NCBI GenBank assembly: GCA_045602425.1
Contig: JAZSBO010000009.1
Coordinates: 1 to 64,000, forward strand
Source: RGIG9608 sp045602425
GTDB taxonomy: Bacteria > Bacteroidota > Bacteroidia > Bacteroidales > Paludibacteraceae
DNA length: 64,000 nucleotides
Reading direction: 5' to 3'
Part shown: positions 59,230 to 64,000 of the stretch, piece after piece
Numbering within the stretch: the stretch's first letter is position 1
Layout: each line of letters begins with the position of its first letter
Position numbers and translations under genes: made by a program
The notes under the pieces: generated by a model
What the model saw: only the letters and a program-made list of their open reading frames with translations
Told to the model about the DNA's origin: nothing
Databases searched by the model: none

Positions 59230-59490
59230 ATGACACAAGCAGAACAACAAAGAGCAGCCAAAGATTTTTCAGAATTCTGGAAAGGGAAAGGTGACGAAAA
59301 ACAAGAACCCCAACGCTATTGGATTGAACTTTTGCAAAAGGTTTTGGGCGTTGAAACGCCATCTCGCTACATCGAATTTGAAAAGAAAGTAAAACTCAAG
59401 CATACGAGTTTCATCAACGCATACATTTCCAGTACCAAAGTACTCATTGAGCAAAAAGGCAGTAAAATTGATTTGACAAAAAAGCCGTAG
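59230..59490 (+). pseudogene. Relic of an MmeI-like (type IIL) restriction-methylase gene
   Basis: The 86-residue frame beginning at the ATG at 59230 matches the N-terminal segment of MmeI-family single-chain restriction-modification enzymes: AKDFSEFWKGKGDEKQEPQ, then a WIELLQKVLGVETPSRYIEFE-like helix region, then HTSFINAYISSTKVLIEQK. In intact enzymes this last stretch is D-x(n)-ExK, the nuclease motif; here the Asp is Asn while EQK remains. A stop codon follows at once and a terminator lies 10 bases later, so roughly 90% of the gene is gone. It may be a deletion scar or a still-translated fragment. Confidence 0.8.
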
Positions 59491-59500
59491 AGAAATAAAA

Positions 59501-59538
59501 AAATGGGATAACCAACTTGAGTTATCCCATTTCGTTTT
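59501..59538. terminator. Bidirectional terminator before galE
   Basis: AAATGGGATAAC pairs with GTTATCCCATTT, a perfect 12-pair stem flanked by A and T runs, between convergent genes. Confidence 0.9.
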
Positions 59539-59553
59539 TATTATGAAGAAGAA

Positions 59554-60645
59554 TTATTTTTCAGCTTTTTTCATAAGGTGTTTTTGCCATTTCCATGCTG
59601 ACTTCAACGTGTCTTCAACAGATTCTTTTGCTTCCCATCCTAATTCTTTATTAGCAAAAGTAGGATCCGCCCAAACTTGTTCGATATCGCCTTCGCGGCG
59701 ATCAACAAGTTCGTGTGGAACGGCAACCTTATTCACTTTTTCGAACGTTTTAATAATTTCCATCACTGATAAACCTCTTCCGGTACCAAGGTTGAAAATC
59801 TCGACGTTTTTCTTTGTTTTTTCTTGTAGCATACGTTCTACAGCAATAACGTGTGCTTTAGCTAAATCGACTACATTGATATAATCGCGAATGCAAGTTC
59901 CGTCAGGTGTATTATAGTCTGACCCGAATACTTTGAGTTGTTCTCTAATGCCAGCAGCAGTTTGTGTTACAAATGGAATCAAATTATTTGGAACGCCATT
60001 TGGCAACTCTCCTATATGTGCACTTGGGTGTGCACCAATTGGATTAAAGTAACGCAAAATGATACTTTTTAGTTGGCTGTTAGAATAAATGGTATCCATG
60101 ATAATGTCTTCGCAAATCTGCTTTGTGTTACCATAAGGAGATAATGCTGCTTTGCGAGGAGCTGACTCTGTTACAGGAAGTTGGTCGGGTTGACCATAAA
60201 CCGTACAAGACGAAGAAAATACAATGCCTTTGATATGGTGAGTAGACATTAATTCTAATTGATTGATGAGTGACACAACATTGTTTCGGTAATAAAGTAA
60301 AGGTTTCTCTACCGATTCGCCAACAGCTTTACTTGCTGCAAAGTGAATAATGGCTTGAATACCTTCGTGTTTCGACAAGAAACGATCCATGGCAACGTAG
60401 TCTGTACAGTCGATATTTTCAAATACTGGCATTTTCCCAGTAATTTTTTCGATACCATTCAAAACTTCGATGTTTGAGTTTGATAAATTATCGACAATAA
60501 AAACTTCGAAACCTGCTTGTTGGAGCTCCACTACGGTGTGCGAACCGATGTATCCTGTTCCGCCTGTAACTAATATTTTTACCGCATCGTTATTCGATGA
60601 TGTAAAATGATTCCATGCTTGTTTGATTTTCTTTTTTATTTCCAT
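59554..60645 (-). CDS. galE: UDP-glucose 4-epimerase
   Basis: GalE interconverts UDP-glucose and UDP-galactose. The 363-residue SDR-type protein has the NAD motif TGGTGYIGSHT, the catalytic region FSSSCTVYGQPD and the SPYGNTK (YxxxK) motif, and RREGDIEQVWAD near the C terminus. There is an extra N-terminal segment of about 22 residues before VKILVTGG, and the ATG at 60645 overlaps the upstream nucleotidyltransferase gene by 10 bases. Together these two genes should supply UDP-hexoses for surface glycans. Confidence 0.95.
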   Translation of the reverse strand: MEIKKKIKQAWNHFTSSNNDAVKILVTGGTGYIGSHTVVELQQAGFEVFIVDNLSNSNIEVLNGIEKITGKMPVFENIDCTDYVAMDRFLSKHEGIQAIIHFAASKAVGESVEKPLLYYRNNVVSLINQLELMSTHHIKGIVFSSSCTVYGQPDQLPVTESAPRKAALSPYGNTKQICEDIIMDTIYSNSQLKSIILRYFNPIGAHPSAHIGELPNGVPNNLIPFVTQTAAGIREQLKVFGSDYNTPDGTCIRDYINVVDLAKAHVIAVERMLQEKTKKNVEIFNLGTGRGLSVMEIIKTFEKVNKVAVPHELVDRREGDIEQVWADPTFANKELGWEAKESVEDTLKSAWKWQKHLMKKAEK

Positions 60646-61541
60646 AATTTTTTTGGATAGACACCTTTTTCTACAAGGTCATTAATTTTTTCTACAAATT
60701 GAGGACGATCTTCGGCATAAGTTACTCCAAACCATTTTGCTGGAGTATCCAAAACTTTGCATGATGCTATTTTGTTGCAAACTAATTCGTTAACCAAAGT
60801 TGGAATATAGAATTCCGATTTCAGATTGTTGCCATTTTCTTGTAAGAATTTTTTGAAAAATTCTTCAGAATATTCAAAATAGTCGGGAGTAAAACCCCAC
60901 ATATTCATCGAGACTGGTGTATTTTCATTGATTTCAACCTCCTTGCCATTTTCATCGGTAAATTGTATTTTGTTGTCTTTTCGTTCGATAGATGTACGTT
61001 CAACAACCGAAGTTAAGTTATTTTCTGCATCGACTTCGCAAACACCACGAGAAACAGATCCACTTTCAGAAAGTGTGTTGCTAACACGATAGCCTACCAT
61101 GCAGTATTCGTTGGTTTTATTTTCTTTTTCCATTAAAAATTTAGCTAAAACTTCGTACGACTCTTTTCCGTAAAAATCGTCTGCATTGATAATAGCAAAA
61201 GGTTCTTTTATAACGTTTTTACCCATTAAAAGTGCATGGTTCGTTCCCCATGGTTTTACACGCTCTTTGTTGTACGATGCTCCTTCTGGAACACAATCTA
61301 TCTCTTGAAAGACAACTTCAACTGGAATGACTTTTTCATATTTATTGATTACTTTTTCACGGAAATCTTGTTCAAAAGAGTGGCGGATAACGAACACAAC
61401 TTTGCCAAATCCAGCACGTACAGCATCGTAAATAGAGTAGTCCATAATGGTTTCTCCGTTTGGACCTAATCCGTCGAGCTGTTTTAATCCTCCGTAGCGG
61501 CTTCCCATACCTGCCGCAAGTACAAATAATGTAGGTTTCAT
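60636..61541 (-). CDS. Sugar-phosphate nucleotidyltransferase
   Basis: This is a 301-residue GT-A-fold nucleotidyltransferase with the signature LAAGMGSRYGGLKQLDGLGPNG shortened to its core at the N terminus (GMGSRYGGLKQ, residues 11-21) and a metal-binding IINADDFYG near 117-125. It probably activates a hexose-1-phosphate with UTP or a related nucleotide. Overlap with galE suggests UTP:glucose-1-phosphate uridylylation, but the residues do not fix the substrate. It is the first gene of a two-gene unit. Confidence 0.85.
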   Translation of the reverse strand: MKPTLFVLAAGMGSRYGGLKQLDGLGPNGETIMDYSIYDAVRAGFGKVVFVIRHSFEQDFREKVINKYEKVIPVEVVFQEIDCVPEGASYNKERVKPWGTNHALLMGKNVIKEPFAIINADDFYGKESYEVLAKFLMEKENKTNEYCMVGYRVSNTLSESGSVSRGVCEVDAENNLTSVVERTSIERKDNKIQFTDENGKEVEINENTPVSMNMWGFTPDYFEYSEEFFKKFLQENGNNLKSEFYIPTLVNELVCNKIASCKVLDTPAKWFGVTYAEDRPQFVEKINDLVEKGVYPKKLWK

Positions 61542-61556
61542 GTTTTATGATTTTAA

Positions 61557-62504
61557 TTAAATATTTTTTTCTGCTAAAAATTTCAAATAAGACTCAATAT
61601 GACGACTCTTTTTTTCTTGGTAAATATCTTCAATATTTACCAAAATACCAAATTCAATTACATCGCCAAACTCCAAAAATCGAATGGCACCAAAAGATTT
61701 TATTGTTGGTGATAATCCTATGTAAGCATTTACTAATGGTGGAATGTTTACACCTAAAGCACGTACAGCTGTATTGAGTTTCTTATAGCTTTCTTTTATG
61801 TTTTCAGCGGCAAACATATCCAAAATTTGTTGTTTTGAAAATTGAATCTTAAAAGGATCTAAAGGTTTAACTAATTTTTCATAATCAGGAAATAGATTGT
61901 CAACAAATCCTAAAATCATATCACGGGCTTTTTCGTCGTATTGGGAGTATATCGTAACTTTCCCAAAAAGGTATTTCATTTCTGGGATTTCTACTGTCAA
62001 AGCACCAATCCCGTCCCAAAGATTGTCGAGAGCAAAAAGACTTTTTGACCCCATTTTACTGGATTGATAGTCGGGTTGAACAAATGATCGACCTAATTCC
62101 ATTGTATAAGGCAGATATTCTTTTATGAATTTAGGTGAGAATCTAAACTCTTCTGATGTTGCCAAAAGTGGTAATCCTTTTTCATCAAGGTGAACATCTT
62201 TCCCGAAAAGGAAACGATAACCTCCAAGAATTTTTTCTGCTTTAGGGTCCCAAACTATAAGTTGTTTGAAAGGATCCTCCATCGTATCGTATTTATCAAT
62301 GTCGATGGCTTTGCCTGTACCGCCACCTGCTGTTCGGAACGATAGCTCACGCAAACGTCCAATCTCTGTCATTATGTTTGGCGAGTTATGAGCAGTAACT
62401 ATATAAATTTCATTATCCGCCTTATTTGTTTTTCTTAAAAACTTATCAGGAGTGAGTTCTTTTTTTATTAAATCAACAGTTACGGCTTCTCTTATTGCTT
62501 CCAT
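61557..62504 (-). CDS. glsB: GlsB-like N-acyltransferase (glycine lipid synthesis)
   Basis: This is a 315-residue acyltransferase of the ornithine-lipid OlsB/GNAT-like (hemolysin-like) family. LRELSFRTAGGGTGKAIDID near residues 52-71 and FVQPDYQSSKMGSKSLFAL near 146-164 are characteristic. In Bacteroides thetaiotaomicron the paired genes glsB and glsA make N-acyl and then O-acylated glycine lipids. The same pair is seen here: the O-acyltransferase-like gene ends 2 bases upstream. The product should be an N-acyl-glycine precursor, by homology and context. Confidence 0.88.
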   Translation of the reverse strand: MEAIREAVTVDLIKKELTPDKFLRKTNKADNEIYIVTAHNSPNIMTEIGRLRELSFRTAGGGTGKAIDIDKYDTMEDPFKQLIVWDPKAEKILGGYRFLFGKDVHLDEKGLPLLATSEEFRFSPKFIKEYLPYTMELGRSFVQPDYQSSKMGSKSLFALDNLWDGIGALTVEIPEMKYLFGKVTIYSQYDEKARDMILGFVDNLFPDYEKLVKPLDPFKIQFSKQQILDMFAAENIKESYKKLNTAVRALGVNIPPLVNAYIGLSPTIKSFGAIRFLEFGDVIEFGILVNIEDIYQEKKSRHIESYLKFLAEKNI

Positions 62505-62506
62505 GA

Positions 62507-63328
62507 TTATAAATTTTTCATTTTATAAACAATATCACGAACATATTGTGCCCATTGATGTTGTGTTTTTGTTTCATCAAATACTTTGTAAGAAATAGGT
62601 TTTCCAAATGTTACAGTAAATGTATTTCCTTTTTGTCGAAACATTTCGTGTGGCAAAAACATCATTTCTATATTTAGCTTAATGCCAAGGGCTTTTCGTA
62701 TTCGTGCAAGATTATAAAAAAAACGTGAATTTTTAGCTTCAAAATATACTGGTATTACAGCTCGATGAGATTCTTTGGCTTTGGATATAAAGGTTTTTTT
62801 CCAAACAAGATCTTGTATTTTTCCGTTTACTTTTCGAGAGCAAATTCCAGCTGGAAATATCAGTAACTGCTGTTTGGAGTCAAATATATTCTTGATATTG
62901 GAGTTTAGATTTCTGTCTTGAAGTCCTCCACCTACGTTAATAGGAACAAATAAAGGAGCGAGAGGCGTCAGATACATCAAAAAATTATTGACGAGAAATT
63001 TAATTTTCCCATCGAAATGTTTTCCAATGATTGATGCCATAGCTAATCCGTCAAGTCCACCTAATGGGTGATTTGATGCGAAAATAAATTCTCCTTCGGT
63101 TGGTATATTTTCTTCCCCTTTTATACTGATTTTTACATTGAGATAATCAAGTGCCGCATTTACAAAATCAAGACCTTCAGCACCAATATTATTTTCAAAA
63201 AAGGTGTTTATTTCACGTTGGTGGATGATTTTTTCCACAATACGAAAAATAAATTTCGGTATTCTTTTTTTCGTCTTCGAACGAATAATTTTTTCTATGT
63301 CTATTTTAATAGGAGTTTGACCTTCCAT
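62507..63328 (-). CDS. glsA: GlsA-like O-acyltransferase (glycine lipid synthesis)
   Basis: This is a 273-residue PlsC-family acyltransferase. The catalytic block reads SNHPLGGLDGLA (about residues 85-96), so the spacing is H-x5-D rather than the H-x4-D of PlsC, as is usual in this hemolysin-related branch. The substrate-binding FPAGICSRK follows at about 154-162. It is expected to esterify the 3-hydroxyl of the N-acyl glycine made by GlsB. It is the first gene of the pair and has its own promoter. Confidence 0.86.
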   Translation of the reverse strand: MEGQTPIKIDIEKIIRSKTKKRIPKFIFRIVEKIIHQREINTFFENNIGAEGLDFVNAALDYLNVKISIKGEENIPTEGEFIFASNHPLGGLDGLAMASIIGKHFDGKIKFLVNNFLMYLTPLAPLFVPINVGGGLQDRNLNSNIKNIFDSKQQLLIFPAGICSRKVNGKIQDLVWKKTFISKAKESHRAVIPVYFEAKNSRFFYNLARIRKALGIKLNIEMMFLPHEMFRQKGNTFTVTFGKPISYKVFDETKTQHQWAQYVRDIVYKMKNL

Positions 63329-63367
63329 ATCTTAAAACAACTTGTTCTTTTTAGAGAAAAAACTTGG

Positions 63368-63375
63368 CAAAGATA
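63368..63375 (-). promoter_or_regulatory. -7 element before glsA-glsB
   Basis: The minus strand reads TATCTTTG, a match to TAnnTTTG, 39 bases before the glsA start codon. Confidence 0.5.
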
Positions 63376-63455
63376 ATCTCTTTTTGCTAAAGAATGCTAT
63401 TTTTCTTGAAAAACAAATTAACATAAATGCTATCTATAAAATAAGTACAAAATCT

Positions 63456-64000
63456 TTACAGATTAGCATAAATGTTGTAGAATTCGACAACGGCTTCGAT
63501 GCCACGACGAAAAATATCGCGAGAGAAGCTCTCATTTGGAGAATGTATAGCATTTGCTTCAAGCCCAAATCCCATTAAAATGGTTTTTACACCAAGTATT
63601 TGTTCGAATGTGCTGATAATAGGTATACTTCCTCCTCGCCGTACGGCAAGGGGCTTTTTCCCGAAGGCTTTTTCGAATCCTTTTTCGGCAGCTTTGTATG
63701 CAGGTAAATCTATCGGACAAAGGTATCCTTGTCCACCATGCATTGGCGTGATGTTGAGTTTTATACTCTTTGGAGCAATGTTTTGCATATGGTCTATAAA
63801 AAGTTGCGAAATATGTTCATAGTTTTGATTAGCTACTAATCTGCATGATACTTTTGCGTATGCTACTGAAGGAAGTACCGTTTTACTCCCTTCGCCAGTA
63901 TATCCACCCCAAATGCCACAGATATCAAACGATGGTCGACAACTATTACGTTCTAAAGTAGAGAATCCTTTCTCACCCTGTAATTTTTCTACACCGATGG
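63456..64000 (-). CDS. M20-family dipeptidase, C-terminal part
   Basis: The frame is open from the window edge, so only about the last 180 residues are visible. FDICGIWGGYTGEGSKTVLPS followed by AKVSCRLVANQ is the dimerisation-domain signature of M20 zinc peptidases (trimmed here to its core WGGYTGEGSKTVLPS). GSIPIISTF, GFGLEANAIHSPNE and the terminal helix complete the catalytic domain, with the late His ligand in IHSPNE. These enzymes cleave dipeptides or acyl-amino acids. It lies upstream of the glycine-lipid pair on the same strand. Confidence 0.9.
   Translation of the reverse strand, partial: IGVEKLQGEKGFSTLERNSCRPSFDICGIWGGYTGEGSKTVLPSVAYAKVSCRLVANQNYEHISQLFIDHMQNIAPKSIKLNITPMHGGQGYLCPIDLPAYKAAEKGFEKAFGKKPLAVRRGGSIPIISTFEQILGVKTILMGFGLEANAIHSPNESFSRDIFRRGIEAVVEFYNIYANL

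Overview
This 64 kb window is an AT-rich chromosomal segment of a member of the Bacteroidetes, most likely an anaerobic Bacteroidales. The evidence is the gene families: type III glutamine synthetase, ATP-dependent PEP carboxykinase, a FeoA-FeoB fusion, a B. fragilis-like iron superoxide dismutase, an EF-G2-type translation factor, a GldG homologue, type II glutaminyl cyclase, a glycine-lipid acyltransferase pair, and many lipoproteins with acid-rich N termini. About two dozen genes are also preceded by the Bacteroidetes -7 element TAnnTTTG. I see no insertion sequence, prophage, integrase or CRISPR array; almost everything is core housekeeping.

Layout. 0.1-1.9 kb: dtd-mazG-deoC operon. 1.9-5.8 kb: a minus-strand operon (M3 peptidase, DUF3783-like protein, membrane protein, YqaA/DedA protein). 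5.9-9 kb: lipocalin, ribF, a structured leader RNA with a SHOCT-like membrane protein, nth. 9.1-13.5 kb: ftsK-lolA-trxB-vanZ. 13.5-15.4 kb: a three-gene minus operon behind a second copy of the same leader RNA. 15.5-19 kb: uvrC, an orphan structured RNA, and two tandem paralogous lipoproteins with atypical codon use. 19-25 kb: apt, a perfect parS-like palindrome, mnmG, dapA, DUF6913, ligA. 25-28 kb: nusB, yajC, ybbR-like, coaE. 28-32 kb: EF-G2-like factor, cdd, START-like protein, sodB. 32-37.5 kb: gldG, coiled-coil lipoprotein, anaerobic sulfatase maturase, glutaminyl cyclase, rnhB. 37.5-39 kb: tRNA-Gly, tRNA-Leu, and a LuxR-type regulator with a hemerythrin protein. 39-45 kb: an acidic lipoprotein with a G9 tract, feoAB, pckA. 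45-51 kb: SDR-ALDH pair, calycin-like lipoprotein, TonB receptor, a small RNA with a (CA)10 tract, FISUMP-type lipoprotein. 51-59.5 kb: glnA (GSIII), tRNA-Arg, typA, tsaC-type gene, polyprenyl sugar transferase, ClC channel, and a relic of an MmeI-type restriction gene. 59.5-64 kb: galE, sugar nucleotidyltransferase, glsB-glsA, and a partial M20 peptidase.

The most interesting material is non-coding. Two leaders (about 7525-7817 on + and 15417-15125 on -) share the same 5' block, a first hairpin that changes sequence but keeps pairing, a long multi-stem rod, and a 3' block GGAGYAACCYGAAAAGCCG closed by a CGG/CCG stem. Both sit before genes for small membrane-associated proteins. I do not recognise this RNA from any named class. 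A third, unrelated RNA (about 17384-17677) has a long-range closing stem and a terminator, and a fourth (50043-50213) carries a (CA)10 tract.
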